DNA of 64,000 nt from Pleomorphomonas sp. PLEO (GCF_041320595.1 NZ_CP166625.1:1995501-2059500); one strand, 5' to 3'; counted from the stretch's first letter, positions 36,757 through 45,608 are shown. Numbers and translations: made by a program. Notes: generated by a model not told the origin, from the letters alone.

Positions 36757-37815
36757 CTACTTCCCGGCGCGGTTCGCCAGTTGGTTGGCGTAGTCGATGA
36801 CGGCGCGCTGGCGTTCCGGCGTGCCGGGGTGGGTGGAGAGCATGCTGGTGTCACTGTCGTTGCCGGTGGTCGCCTCGAGGCGTGTAAAGAAGCGGGCGAG
36901 GGCGGTGGGGTCGTAGCCGGCGGCGCGCATGAGTTCGACCGAGCGCCGGTCGGCTTCCGCCTCGGCGGCGCGCGAGTAGCTGAGCGACAGGATGGCGCTG
37001 CCTTGGGTCAATATGTCCTGGACGCTGGAGCCGACGTCGCCGGCCACCAGCAGGATCAGGGCGGTGACGCCAGCCATGCGGTAGATCTGCCGGAGGGTGT
37101 GCTGGTGCTCGACATGGCCGATCTCGTGGCCGAGCACGCCGAGCACCATGACGTTGTCGCCTTCGGCCAGCTTGATCAGGTCGTCGGTGACGATCAGGCT
37201 GCCGTTCGGCAGGGCGAAGGCGTTGGGGCCGATCGGGCCGCCGTCGCGGAACTCCAGCCGATAGGCGCCGGCACCGCCTTGGGATACGGCGGCGAGCTTC
37301 TGAAACTCCTGGGATATGGTGGCCTTCCGGTCATCTGGGAGCTTTGAGGGTTCGAGCAGCGTGCTGTCGAGCGAGGAGAGGGCGCCCGAGCCGATCATCT
37401 CCGGCACCATGGGCGGGGTCACCCACACCGCGACCTCGACCAATACAGGCACGGCATAGCGGAAGATCGCCACGGTGAGCAGCACCACGGCCAGCGTGAA
37501 GACGATCAGCCGGGGGCGGAAGGCTTCGAGGCCGTGGATCAGCCCGGCGCGCGCGCCCTTGTGCCGGCGGAGCCAGGCGTCGATGCCGTCGTTGTCGCCG
37601 GTTTCGAACACCGAGCCGTCGGGGAAGGTCAGCCGGCGGGGGATCGAGCCGACGCGCGGACTGATCTCCACACGATTGGTCTCACCGCTGGAGAGGACAA
37701 CGTCGCCGGCCGTCACCGCCAGCCCGTCGTCGTCCGCCTTAAGCCCGGCGACAACCGAGTGGCTGGAGCCGGGCGGATGCCATTCGCCGAGGGCGATCGG
37801 CGCGTCAGAAGCCAA
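36757..37815 (-). CDS. M48 family metallopeptidase, membrane anchored
   Basis: A 352-residue protein. A β-rich N-terminal domain of about 80 residues (DUF7092-like) precedes a membrane helix at about 102-125. The peptidase domain has HEIGHVEHQH at about 230 and the third ligand in AAEAEADRRSVELM, fitting M48 (Oma1/YfgC-like) peptidases of membrane quality control. The start overlaps the DUF898 gene by 11 bp; this gene pair is a known association. A damaged copy of its 3' end lies at 35.6 kb. Confidence 0.9.
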   Translation of the reverse strand: MASDAPIALGEWHPPGSSHSVVAGLKADDDGLAVTAGDVVLSSGETNRVEISPRVGSIPRRLTFPDGSVFETGDNDGIDAWLRRHKGARAGLIHGLEAFRPRLIVFTLAVVLLTVAIFRYAVPVLVEVAVWVTPPMVPEMIGSGALSSLDSTLLEPSKLPDDRKATISQEFQKLAAVSQGGAGAYRLEFRDGGPIGPNAFALPNGSLIVTDDLIKLAEGDNVMVLGVLGHEIGHVEHQHTLRQIYRMAGVTALILLVAGDVGSSVQDILTQGSAILSLSYSRAAEAEADRRSVELMRAAGYDPTALARFFTRLEATTGNDSDTSMLSTHPGTPERQRAVIDYANQLANRAGK

Positions 37816-38866
37816 AGTCGAAGCCTTCCATGTCGACGTATTCGGCGGAAATGGCCGATCCGCTTGCCTCGATATTGGAGATTACATCGCCGGGGTCGCC
37901 ATGGATACGGATGCCGGTGTGCGCGTTGGTGTAGCGCGCCATGCGCACCGCCGCCCAGGGGCGCATCAGGCCGATGGTGAACATGGTGGCGAGGATGTTG
38001 GAGATGGCGACCCAGGCGTAGCCGAGCCGGGGCACGTCGCTCAGAAGCTGATGACGGAGATCGAGCACCGCCGCCGACAGGACGACGTTGCGCACGCCGA
38101 TGCGATAGACGAGGCCGATGAAGCCGAGGAAGAGAAGGAACAGGAAGGGTAGGAACTGGATGGCAACATCGACCCCGGAAGGCATGTCATAGGTATGCGT
38201 TTGCGTGGCTATCATCGCGGCAACGCCGCCGCCGACCATGACGCCGCCGAGAACGAACAGCAGGAAGGGCAGCACCCAGGCTCGGTAGAGCGCGCCGAGG
38301 CGCGGATCGGCGCTGAAGGCACGGTCGCCATAGCGCAGATTGTTGAGGATGTAGCGCCACAGCCAGCGGCTGGCGAGCGGCGCCAGGATGCCGAGCGTGA
38401 GGAAGGCGACGAGGCCGCCCAGCGTGACGGCGACGAAGGCGCCGCCGGTGGTGCCGACGAAATCGAAGCGGACGTTGCGATAGCTGGTGACGCGGGCATT
38501 GAAGCGCAGGCTGCGGCGGATCAGCCAGGGTAGCCCGACCATGTAGACCAGCCACGTCACCAGGCCGAAAGCCGGGTGAATGTGGCTGAGAACGCTGAGA
38601 ACGACGAGCACGCCGACGACGATCAGCCGGCCGACGAGGATCTGGCCGCCCCGGGCATGGTATTCGAACGTCCGGCCAAGCAGCATGGTGTTGCCGTGGA
38701 AGTAGCGCTTGCGACGCACCTTGGCCCAGGCCGAGTAGATGCCGAGCGTGAGAATGGTCAGCAGGATGTTGACGATCCAGATGCCGAAATATTCCGAGGC
38801 GCTGCCGGTAAAGGACGCGCGCGAAAGATCGTCCGCGGCGACGGGCGGCGCATCGACGAGAGCCAT
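37805..38866 (-). CDS. DUF898 (YjgN) family membrane protein
   Basis: A 353-residue polytopic protein. The family start FTGSASEYFGIWIVNILLTI then LTLGIYSAWAKVRRKRYFHG is clear, and the related block LGILAPLASRWLWRYILNNL recurs mid-protein. About six to eight membrane helices are predicted. It is the first gene of a two-gene unit with the M48 peptidase. The biochemical role of DUF898 is unknown; the constant pairing suggests membrane protein homeostasis. The gap 38867-39463 contains only low-coding sequence; I see no supported gene there. Confidence 0.88.
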   Translation of the reverse strand: MALVDAPPVAADDLSRASFTGSASEYFGIWIVNILLTILTLGIYSAWAKVRRKRYFHGNTMLLGRTFEYHARGGQILVGRLIVVGVLVVLSVLSHIHPAFGLVTWLVYMVGLPWLIRRSLRFNARVTSYRNVRFDFVGTTGGAFVAVTLGGLVAFLTLGILAPLASRWLWRYILNNLRYGDRAFSADPRLGALYRAWVLPFLLFVLGGVMVGGGVAAMIATQTHTYDMPSGVDVAIQFLPFLFLLFLGFIGLVYRIGVRNVVLSAAVLDLRHQLLSDVPRLGYAWVAISNILATMFTIGLMRPWAAVRMARYTNAHTGIRIHGDPGDVISNIEASGSAISAEYVDMEGFDFGF

Positions 38867-39463
38867 GATTCAAATCCCCCAGAGGTGTCCGGACGGCAGA
38901 TTGCGCCACCCCGCTCATAGGAGACAACTAGAAACACCGGGAAGATTATTTCAACCTTAACGTTTGTATTTTTAGTTCGCGAGACGACGGCGACGAAGCG
39001 CCGGGAGGTAATGCTGCCTTGCAAATGACTGCTGCCGAACGATGTCAGCTACGCAGTCATCCAGACCAGTCCATTGTAAATGATCATTTTTCGGAAATCG
39101 TGCCGGATCTTGCTGGTCTCGCTGATGGCCCTCGCCTGGATTGCCATGGCCGGTGGTGAACACCCGCGGCTCAAGGGGGCGGTACACGCAAATGGTGCGA
39201 ACAAACGTATCCGGTGGGCTGCCGGGTCGCATGGGAGCGATCAGGACCAGAGGATCGCGCCGCAACAGGTTTTGAGGGAGGCTGGCGCGTAGCCGCATTC
39301 GCGATCCTTTTTCGGCGGGTCCGCAGGACTGCGATTGCCCATCCGATGCCCCCTCTCATAGATTGCTACCGTGGGCTGCTGCCGCATTCTGGTTCACCCT
39401 TGCCCTAAGGCAGGGCGGAGGGGTCGGAATCGTTTCGATGCGGCAAGGGGTTGGGGAATACTG

Positions 39464-41350
39464 GTGCTGGAAGACTTCGCGACGAACTATGTCATTCAAG
39501 GGCCAACGCAGCTTGTTGGTACCTACATCATTCTGATGGGCCTAGGGGCGATCGCCTCGGTGGTCTTTCCTAACCCGAACGCTTTCATCGCTCGGGCGCC
39601 TTATTTCTTCGGCTCGGCCTTCGGCCTGTTTCTGGTTTCCCTGGTCCATCTGCCCGCAATATGGACGCCGCGGGCGATCGAGGCCGGGCTGGCCTGGACG
39701 TTGATCCTGCCCTCGTGGCTCGCCTGGCTGGCCTTCGGCTTTGGGCTCGGGCGCCTCGCGGCCGCGCGGTCGCGCGATGCGTTCGGTCATGCACGGGGTG
39801 CCATTCTCGCCTTCATTCCCTTCGGCAACCTCTGGCTCCAATTCCGCAGGTCGCGGGGGAACGCGCCGCGGACGGTGTGGCTGACGCGCGGATTTGTCGG
39901 CGTGCTTGCCGGATTCGTTCTCTTCGGCCTGACGCACGCCGCGATGTACGAGATGGGCTACCAGAGAATGCGGGCTTTCATCGCCGATCTGAACGTGCCG
40001 CGCGACGTGTTCACGCAGTTCATGATCAACAATATCGGCCTTGAGGAGACGTTGGTTTTCATCGCCGAAGGCCTGGATCCGCCGTTGCAGGTGGATGTGG
40101 CGACGACGCTGGTCAGCGCCACGGCCGAGGGAACGACGCTCACCAGCACCTATCGCGTCGCCGGCATCATGAAGCTGCTCGGAATCAGGCGGGACGATAT
40201 GGTGAAGGGTCTTTGCAGCACGCCCTTCAACGCGCCATTGCTCCGAGCCGGGGCCACGCTTGTGCACATCTATTACGATGCCGATGGCCAGGAAATGGTG
40301 AGGGCGGGCGTGAGAGCCGATGACTGCGGCCTGGCACCGACGATCAGCTTCTGGTCGAAGCTTCCGGCCTTGAGCTTCAGCCAGCCGGAAACGCCGGCCC
40401 AAGGGCCGACGGCGCAGATGCCACCGCAAGGCAAGGCACCCGATCTGGCGCAAGGGCCGGCGCGGGATGGTCTCGCCGTGCGCCTCATCGTTCAGGACAA
40501 CTGGCTGATCCGCCTTGTCGGTTTCGGCTTCGCCGTTCTGGGCGGCGCGGTGTCGGCACTGCTGTTCGTCTCCACGTCGAGGATGGCGCGACCGGCCTAT
40601 GTGCTCGGCAATGGCGTCATCCTGGTGCTGGCGGTACTGGCCGAGGCCGCTTTGATCCCGGTGCCGGGTGTCCTCGATACCGGGGCGATCAACGTGAGGT
40701 TCCTGATCTGGGCCTTCGTTCAGTTTTCTTGCGGCTTCGCGCTCTGGCGCCTCGCGGCGGCGCGGTCGCGCGATGCCCTGGGACATGCGCTGGCCGGGGC
40801 GCTGGCGTTCATTCCGCTCGCCAATCTCTGGCTGATGCTCGCCCCTCCGAAGGAGGAGCCCGGCGCGGTCGTGAGAATCCGTTTGGCTGGCGCGCCGCGC
40901 GCCGGGCTCTCAGTGCTGGCGGGGCTGGGATGTGTCGCGCTTGCCTGGCTGCTGGCCCAGGAGGCGGATCGGCGGATCCGGGTGGCGATCATCGAGGGCG
41001 AGGTGCTGCCCGTCAGCGACCAGATGCGCTATCTCGTCAACAACGAGGGGATGGAGCGAACGCTCGAGTATCTTTCGCATCTGACCGTGTCTTCCGCGAG
41101 GATTGACGAACGGCTTGTTCTACAGAAGGTGGAGGCCGCCGGGGCGGTTCTGACGCGCACGGTGAGTCTTGCCGGGATAGAGCAGGCTTCTCCGACGATG
41201 CTGACTCGCACGGCCCGGAAGAATATCTGTTCCGACGAGGGCTATCTGGCGCTGCTCGACGCCGGCGCCACCATTCGGGAGGTCTATCGCGGTCGGCTCG
41301 GCATCGATCTCGGATCGGTGGCCATGAAGGCCGGGGATTGCAAGAGATAA
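39464..41350 (+). CDS. Duplicated membrane-module protein (two copies of an unrecognised unit)
   Basis: About 628 residues from a GTG beginning MLEDFATNYV. The protein is two copies of a roughly 310-residue module. Each has about four helices, the motif RLAAARSRDAFGHARGAILA or RLAAARSRDALGHALAGALA followed by FIPxxNLWL, another helix, then a soluble tail with INNIGLEETLVFIAEGL or VNNEGMERTLEYLSHL and an end of the form C-x(n)-LLxAGA-x(n)-Y...DC. The next gene carries one more copy. The start choice follows the matching N-terminus of that gene. I do not recognise the family; two conserved cysteines per module suggest a periplasmic disulfide-bearing domain. Confidence 0.7.
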   Translation: MLEDFATNYVIQGPTQLVGTYIILMGLGAIASVVFPNPNAFIARAPYFFGSAFGLFLVSLVHLPAIWTPRAIEAGLAWTLILPSWLAWLAFGFGLGRLAAARSRDAFGHARGAILAFIPFGNLWLQFRRSRGNAPRTVWLTRGFVGVLAGFVLFGLTHAAMYEMGYQRMRAFIADLNVPRDVFTQFMINNIGLEETLVFIAEGLDPPLQVDVATTLVSATAEGTTLTSTYRVAGIMKLLGIRRDDMVKGLCSTPFNAPLLRAGATLVHIYYDADGQEMVRAGVRADDCGLAPTISFWSKLPALSFSQPETPAQGPTAQMPPQGKAPDLAQGPARDGLAVRLIVQDNWLIRLVGFGFAVLGGAVSALLFVSTSRMARPAYVLGNGVILVLAVLAEAALIPVPGVLDTGAINVRFLIWAFVQFSCGFALWRLAAARSRDALGHALAGALAFIPLANLWLMLAPPKEEPGAVVRIRLAGAPRAGLSVLAGLGCVALAWLLAQEADRRIRVAIIEGEVLPVSDQMRYLVNNEGMERTLEYLSHLTVSSARIDERLVLQKVEAAGAVLTRTVSLAGIEQASPTMLTRTARKNICSDEGYLALLDAGATIREVYRGRLGIDLGSVAMKAGDCKR

Positions 41351-41379
41351 TCGCGGCTGTCGGGTTATCTGGAGGAAAA

Positions 41380-42261
41380 GTGCTCAACGATTTCGCGCTC
41401 GATTTCATCGTTCGGAGCGACCATCAGCTGTGGTCGAGCAGCCTCTATCTCGGCATGGTGGGCGGGGCGTTCTCGGCGCTGGTGTCGCGGTCGACCGGGC
41501 TGATGACCAGGGCGCCCTATTTCCTTGGCAATGCGATCATCGTCTTCGTGGCGGCGCTTTCCATGGCGCTGCTGATCCCGTCGACGGCGACGGTGGAGGG
41601 CGGAACCGTCTGGGTCTTTGTGGCCTGCTGGGCGCTCGCGCAGGCCGCCTGCGGCTTTTTTCTCTGGCGTCTGGCGATGGCGAGATCGCGCGACGCCTAT
41701 GGCCACGCCAAGGCGGCGGTGGTCGCCTTCATCCCGCTCATCAATGTCTGGCTGATGGCGGTCCCGTCCCGGGAGGAGGTTCGCGACGTCAGGCCGTTCT
41801 GGCAGCGGCTTGGCTTTGTCTATGTGCTGGCCGGGCTGGGCGTTCTGGGCTGGGGCCATTTTGCGACCGGCAAGCTCGTCGAGCGGTTCAAGGTGGCCGC
41901 CATCGAGGAGGGTGCTTTGCCGGTGGATCTCGAACTGCAGTATCTCGTGAACAAGGATGGCCTGGAGAAGACGCTGGAGTTTCTGACGCACACGCTGAAG
42001 CTGCCCGCCCGGATAAATGACGCACTCGTTCTTTTCGACCACGAGGCCGAGGGCGATACCTATCGAAAGTTCTTCGTCGTCGATGCCGAGACCCTGCCGG
42101 CCGGTTTCGACCTGGCAGGCTCGGTCAGCAAGAGGCTCTGCGCTGACCAGGGGGACATCGTGCTGCTGCGAGCCGGCGCGGTTCTCGAAGAGGCCTACTA
42201 CAGCCGCAACGGTGATCCGCTTCGCAAGGTGGCGGTGACTGCTGAGGATTGCGGGCTGTAG
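41380..42261 (+). CDS. Single membrane-module protein, paralogue of the preceding gene
   Basis: A 293-residue protein from a GTG preceded by GGAGGAAAA, beginning VLNDFALDFIV. It has one module: four helices, MARSRDAYGHAKAAVVAFIP with LINVWLM, a further helix, and the tail YLVNKDGLEKTLEFLTHTLK ending RLCADQGDIVLLRAGAVLEE and DCGL. The 29-bp gap and shared architecture indicate an operon and gene duplication with the 39464 gene. Function unknown; a role at the inner membrane with a periplasmic C-terminal domain is inferred. Confidence 0.7.
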   Translation: MLNDFALDFIVRSDHQLWSSSLYLGMVGGAFSALVSRSTGLMTRAPYFLGNAIIVFVAALSMALLIPSTATVEGGTVWVFVACWALAQAACGFFLWRLAMARSRDAYGHAKAAVVAFIPLINVWLMAVPSREEVRDVRPFWQRLGFVYVLAGLGVLGWGHFATGKLVERFKVAAIEEGALPVDLELQYLVNKDGLEKTLEFLTHTLKLPARINDALVLFDHEAEGDTYRKFFVVDAETLPAGFDLAGSVSKRLCADQGDIVLLRAGAVLEEAYYSRNGDPLRKVAVTAEDCGL

Positions 42262-42290
42262 CCGGGCACTCTCGCCCTGGGCGACGACAT

Positions 42291-42356
42291 ATATTATGGG
42301 TATACGTGCATAACCGACTGTCGCGCCGAGGATCGGCGGCGCATATTATGGGTGTA
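42291..42356. promoter_or_regulatory. Direct-repeat element upstream of DUF134 gene
   Basis: ATATTATGGGTATA at 42291-42304 and ATATTATGGGTGTA at 42343-42356 are direct repeats 52 bp apart (five helical turns). The second ends 19 bp before the DUF134 ATG. They are candidate binding sites for the DUF134 regulator or a metal regulator. Confidence 0.45.
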
Positions 42357-42375
42357 TTCCCAAAACGGAGGCCGG

Positions 42376-42756
42376 ATGGCGAGACCGCAAAAGCCCCGCA
42401 TCGTCAGCGACGAACTGCCCGCCAGCTACTTCAAGCCGCAGGGCATTCCGCTGGTGTCGCTCAGTGAAATCGTGCTGACGCTTGACGGCTATGAGGCTCT
42501 GCGCTTGGTGGATGTCGAGGGGCTCGACCAACAGGAGGCGGCCCGGCGGATGAACGTGTCGCGGTCGACGCTGTCGCGCATCCTCGCCGAGGCACGGCGG
42601 ACGGCGGCCACCGCCCTCACGCGTGGGCTGGCCTTGCGCATCGAGGGCGGCGCCGTGACGCGGCCGCGCGATGGCGGGTGTGGTCATCGGCCGAAGGACA
42701 GCTTCGAGGATGGGGATATGCCGAACAACAGTTTCGAAGGACCTGACCGATCATGA
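42376..42756 (+). CDS. DUF134 family DNA-binding protein
   Basis: A 126-residue protein: MARPQKPRIV...YFKPQGIPL, then a sigma-70 region 4-like helix-turn-helix (LRLVDVEGLDQQEAARRMNV then SRSTLSRILAEARRT). DUF134 proteins are commonly next to NifX/NafY-like iron-molybdenum cofactor-binding domain proteins, as here. The ATG follows GGAGG. The C-terminal tail has a Cys and His (GGCGHRPKD), possibly metal-responsive. The stop overlaps the next start as ATGA. Confidence 0.88.
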   Translation: MARPQKPRIVSDELPASYFKPQGIPLVSLSEIVLTLDGYEALRLVDVEGLDQQEAARRMNVSRSTLSRILAEARRTAATALTRGLALRIEGGAVTRPRDGGCGHRPKDSFEDGDMPNNSFEGPDRS

Positions 42757-43139
42757 CCCTGCTTGCCGTTCCCTCCGACGCCCCCGGCGGCTTCGATGCC
42801 GATATCTCCGGCCATTTCGGCCATTGCGATGCCTTCTCGCTGTTCCGCATCGAGGGCGGCAGCGTGGTGGAGACGGCCATCCTGCCGACCGCTCCGCATG
42901 ACAACTGCCTGGCGCCGGTGCGCCAGTTGGCCGAGCGGGGCGTGACCGATATCGTCGCCTATGGCATGGGCGCCCGGCCGCTGTCCGGCTTTCTCGCCTC
43001 GAACATCCAGCCGTTCTATGCCGGCGATCACCGCAAGGTGGGCGGCGTGGTGGAGGCTTTCCTGAGCGGCGGACTGCTCGCCTTCACCTCCGACAACACC
43101 TGCGCCCATCATGCCGAGAGCGAGGACTGCCACCACTGA
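42753..43139 (+). CDS. NifX/NifB-like dinitrogenase cofactor-binding domain protein
   Basis: A 128-residue stand-alone Nitro_FeMo-Co domain. Motifs: DISGHFGHCDAFSLFRIEGG at the N-terminus, TAPHDNCLAPVRQLAERGVT, and GMGARPLSGFLASNI. The tail is rich in Cys and His (TCAHHAESEDCHH). Such orphan proteins occur widely outside nitrogen fixers and probably handle metal clusters. Translationally coupled to the DUF134 gene. No nif genes are seen in the window, so a nitrogenase role is not implied. Confidence 0.88.
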   Translation: MTLLAVPSDAPGGFDADISGHFGHCDAFSLFRIEGGSVVETAILPTAPHDNCLAPVRQLAERGVTDIVAYGMGARPLSGFLASNIQPFYAGDHRKVGGVVEAFLSGGLLAFTSDNTCAHHAESEDCHH

Positions 43140-43220
43140 GAGGGCAAGAAGCAAAAAGAAGCGAGCGCACGTTTAGGGTGCCACGGCCCGGACGTAACGG
43201 CTCGCTCTCGCCGCATCCAT

Positions 43221-43481
43221 TTACGGACGGACTTCCTTGCCGCCGGCATAGCGCGGAAGATCGGCCGCAGCATCGACGAAGGCGGTGGTAATCTCGGTTA
43301 GGCTGAAACAGCGATCCCAAAGCTCTGTGGCCAGCGTATCGATGGCCATGGGAACGACTTGGTATTCCGGCCACGGGTTCGTCTCATGTAGTTTTTTGAG
43401 CGCCACGGAGAACTCGTAGACGGTGTCATAAAGGGTAGCCTGCCAAGCGTCTTTCGCCGCTTGATCGTGATCGACTGCCAT
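43221..43481 (-). CDS. Small hypothetical protein (86 aa)
   Basis: Begins MAVDHDQAAKDAWQATLYDT and contains ETNPWPEYQVVPMAIDTLAT. The ATG at 43481 follows GGAGGGGACC, better than the upstream in-frame start. Soluble and acidic, with no recognised domain. Lower GC than neighbours. Confidence 0.5.
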   Translation of the reverse strand: MAVDHDQAAKDAWQATLYDTVYEFSVALKKLHETNPWPEYQVVPMAIDTLATELWDRCFSLTEITTAFVDAAADLPRYAGGKEVRP

Positions 43482-43617
43482 GCTCGGTCCCCTCCTGAGC
43501 ATTTGCCGCGGCAGCCGCCTCTGGTTCCAAACCTGATCGGCGGGTGCTCCGGTCGCGACGGTTGAACGTTATAGCGAACTCTGAGGCTACAGGTTCTGAC
43601 AGATCACATACAGCGGT

Positions 43618-44085
43618 TCAGTACATGATCCGCGTGTCGTCGTGCCAATTGGAGTTTATGTAGGTGAAGCGGATGGAGCAGGACAGCATTCGGAAAATGT
43701 TGGCCAGCTTGGCGCGGGCGGGGAGCAGGCCGTATAGGGCGAGCGCGCAGGGAATATTGCCGAGGCGAGCGCCGAGCGCGTAATGGCGCTTTGCCAGATC
43801 GAGATCCGGCGCCACGCCTCTGCCAAATCGATAGCCTTGCGCGACGATGAACTGCGTTGGCCCGAACCTTCGGTCGCCAAACGAAGCAAAGGCGCCGTCG
43901 CCTTTTTGAAACAGCAGTTTGCAGACGTTGTAGTCGTGGAAATTCCGGTCGACGGATTGCAAGTCCGCGAACAGGGCGAGGGCCTCTTGCTTGTCGACTA
44001 CCTCGCGGCCCCCCAGAGAGTCCCATGCGCGGGCCGCGAGCTTCAGCGCCTCACAACACATCACGTAGTTTCGAGCCAATTTCAA
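43618..44085 (-). CDS. Hypothetical protein with a Sel1-like segment (155 aa)
   Basis: Begins MKLARNYVMCCEALKLAARA. A segment GYRFGRGVAPDLDLAKRHYA then LGARLGNIPCALALYGLL resembles a Sel1-type helical repeat. The rest is not recognised. It stands alone and is convergent with the NifX-like gene. Moderately AT-rich, possibly acquired. Confidence 0.45.
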   Translation of the reverse strand: MKLARNYVMCCEALKLAARAWDSLGGREVVDKQEALALFADLQSVDRNFHDYNVCKLLFQKGDGAFASFGDRRFGPTQFIVAQGYRFGRGVAPDLDLAKRHYALGARLGNIPCALALYGLLPARAKLANIFRMLSCSIRFTYINSNWHDDTRIMY

Positions 44086-44306
44086 AACTCTCGCTGTCGG
44101 TTGGCGTCGCGGAGGGCCTGATGGGGGCCAACGCGATCCGCTTCCTCAACCACAGGGGGTGAGGTAGCCAACTCAAGGTAGCTCCATTACATATTTGATA
44201 CAATCTGGATGTAATTCCGGAACCGCCCGGAACCGGACGGCGCGCCAAAACATTGTCGTCATGACGCGCCAGGGCGAGGGCTCGGCGGCGCTTGTAACGT
44301 GAGGAG

Positions 44307-44462
44307 ATGGCGGAAAACCGCCAGTTCGGCATGCATTTACCAAAGCAGCAGAAAAACCGTCGCGGTGGCCGCAAGGGCCTGAAATGGGCCCTGATCTGGG
44401 CCGCGGTGGCGCTGATCGCGGCGCCGGTCATCGGCACGTTTATCGAAAGGCAGGGGCGGTAG
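44307..44462 (+). CDS. Small single-helix membrane protein (51 aa)
   Basis: MAENRQFGMHLPKQQKNRRG is followed by GRKGLKWALIWAAVALIAAP and VIGTFIERQGR. It parallels the 42-residue protein at 36581-36709: LKWAL-x-WAAVAL-x-AAP and a charged tail ending QG(K/R). GAGGAG directly touches the ATG, so a start at the internal ATG 44331 is possible. Function unknown. Confidence 0.55.
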   Translation: MAENRQFGMHLPKQQKNRRGGRKGLKWALIWAAVALIAAPVIGTFIERQGR

Positions 44463-44574
44463 GGAGGAAGTCTTCGAGGTTCGGTCAGCCTCAGCCTCTG
44501 GGCGGCTGATGGCTGGATTGCGCCGCGCCCGATATCATGCGCATACTCCGTGCGCATGAATATGAGGGTGCCTT

Positions 44575-44811
44575 ATGTCGACGCAACAGTCCCCGCGCAA
44601 GGCGACAAACCTGTCGCTGGATGCCGATCTCATCCGGGAAGCGCGCGCTCTCAGTGTGAACCTCTCCCAGGCGGCCGAGGCTGGCGTGCGGCGGGCGGTC
44701 GCCGAGGCGCGGGCCGAGCAGTGGCGGCGCGACAACGCCGAGGCGCTTGCCAGTTCCAACCGCTGGGTGGAGACGAACGGACTTCCGCTTGACCGCTACC
44801 GGCAGTTCTGA
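44575..44811 (+). CDS. ccdA: CcdA-type antitoxin
   Basis: A 78-residue type II antitoxin. The N-terminal ribbon-helix-helix (KATNLSLDADLIREARALSV) binds DNA and the C-terminal segment (NRWVETNGLPLDRYRQF) matches the CcdB-binding tail. The stop overlaps the ccdB start (TGATG). Confidence 0.9.
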   Translation: MSTQQSPRKATNLSLDADLIREARALSVNLSQAAEAGVRRAVAEARAEQWRRDNAEALASSNRWVETNGLPLDRYRQF

Positions 44812-45110
44812 TGGCCCGGTTCGACGTCTTCCCAAATCCTGATGGCAACGGCTTCCTGCTGGATGTCCAGGCCAATCTTCTCGACGGTTTGAATACAAGG
44901 ATCGTCGTGCCGCTGTTGTCGATCTCGACGGCGCCAATGCCGGCCAAGCGGCTTAATCCCACGTTCGATATCGAAGCCGAGCCGCACGTCATGGTCACGC
45001 AATTCATGGCGGCGGTGCCGGTGGCGATCCTGAAAGCGCCGGTCGCCAGCCTTGCCGGGCATGATGTCGAGATCGGCAATGCGCTGGACATGCTGTTCGT
45101 CGGGTTCTGA
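44811..45110 (+). CDS. ccdB: CcdB-type toxin
   Basis: A 99-residue gyrase poison. MARFDVFPNPDGNGFLLDVQ then ANLLDGLNTRIVVPLL fits the CcdB fold start, and the C-terminal tail GNALDMLFVGF resembles the DMLFxGF/GI tail where the last residues contact GyrA. Translationally coupled to ccdA. A chromosomal CcdAB pair may be a stabilisation or stress module. Confidence 0.9.
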   Translation: MARFDVFPNPDGNGFLLDVQANLLDGLNTRIVVPLLSISTAPMPAKRLNPTFDIEAEPHVMVTQFMAAVPVAILKAPVASLAGHDVEIGNALDMLFVGF

Positions 45111-45151
45111 AAGGCGAAGTGGCGAGTGATATTCACCGTCCGCTTTGTCCT

Positions 45152-45250
45152 GCCTGAGGCCCTCTGCCTTCGCAGAGGGTGACGGTATTATATAATTAAA
45201 ACAATTATATAGGATGTCCTCCTCTGCGTGAGGCAGAGGATCTCGGACCG
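45152..45250. repeat. Repeat R3 copy after ccdAB
   Basis: CCTGAGGCCCTCTGCCTTCG and CAGAGGGTGACGG, AT-rich spacer TATATAATTAAAAC, then GTCCTCCTCTGCGTGAGGCA and GAGGATCTCGG. The inverted pair fills much of the gap 45111-45448, which has no other supported feature. Confidence 0.7.
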
Positions 45251-45448
45251 AAAAGAGCAAGGGGCGAATGTCGGGCTCCCCGGGTCATGTTGGATGGCTC
45301 TCCCGCCATGTCCCACCGCAACGAAACGCAGCCCGCGGTCACCTGCATGGAACCGTTGAGGGCCTTCGCGAATTTGCTGTTGGTGGGCTGGTCGTCATCG
45401 GTTGGGATTTCTCCCGCCGCGCCGCCCCTTGAGTTATGGAGACCGCTC

Positions 45449-45607
45449 ATGACGCTCGGAACAATCCTGGTGATCGTCCTCGTTCTGATTCTCATCGGCG
45501 CCTTGCCGACCTGGCCGCATAGCTCGCGGTGGGGGTATGGCCCCAGTGGCGGCTTGGGCCTGATCCTGCTGATCATCGTCGTGCTGATGGTGATGGGACG
45601 CATCTAG
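45449..45607 (+). CDS. DUF3309 family small membrane protein
   Basis: A 52-residue protein: MTLGTILVIVLVLILIGALP, then TWPHSSRWGYGPSGGLGLIL and a second helix. This is the DUF3309 pattern (two helices with WPHSxxWGYxPSG between). GGAG precedes the ATG at 45449. Role unknown; widely present in Hyphomicrobiales. Confidence 0.88.
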   Translation: MTLGTILVIVLVLILIGALPTWPHSSRWGYGPSGGLGLILLIIVVLMVMGRI

Positions 45608-45608
45608 C

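Noticed and set aside
38972-39298. Open frames in both strands between the DUF898 and duplicated-module genes
   Set aside because: Neither has a ribosome binding site, a recognisable domain or consistent codon use.
42753-43139. Evidence for a nitrogen-fixation locus
   Set aside because: The NifX-like domain with DUF134 occurs widely outside diazotrophs, and no nif, fix or molybdenum cofactor genes are in the window.
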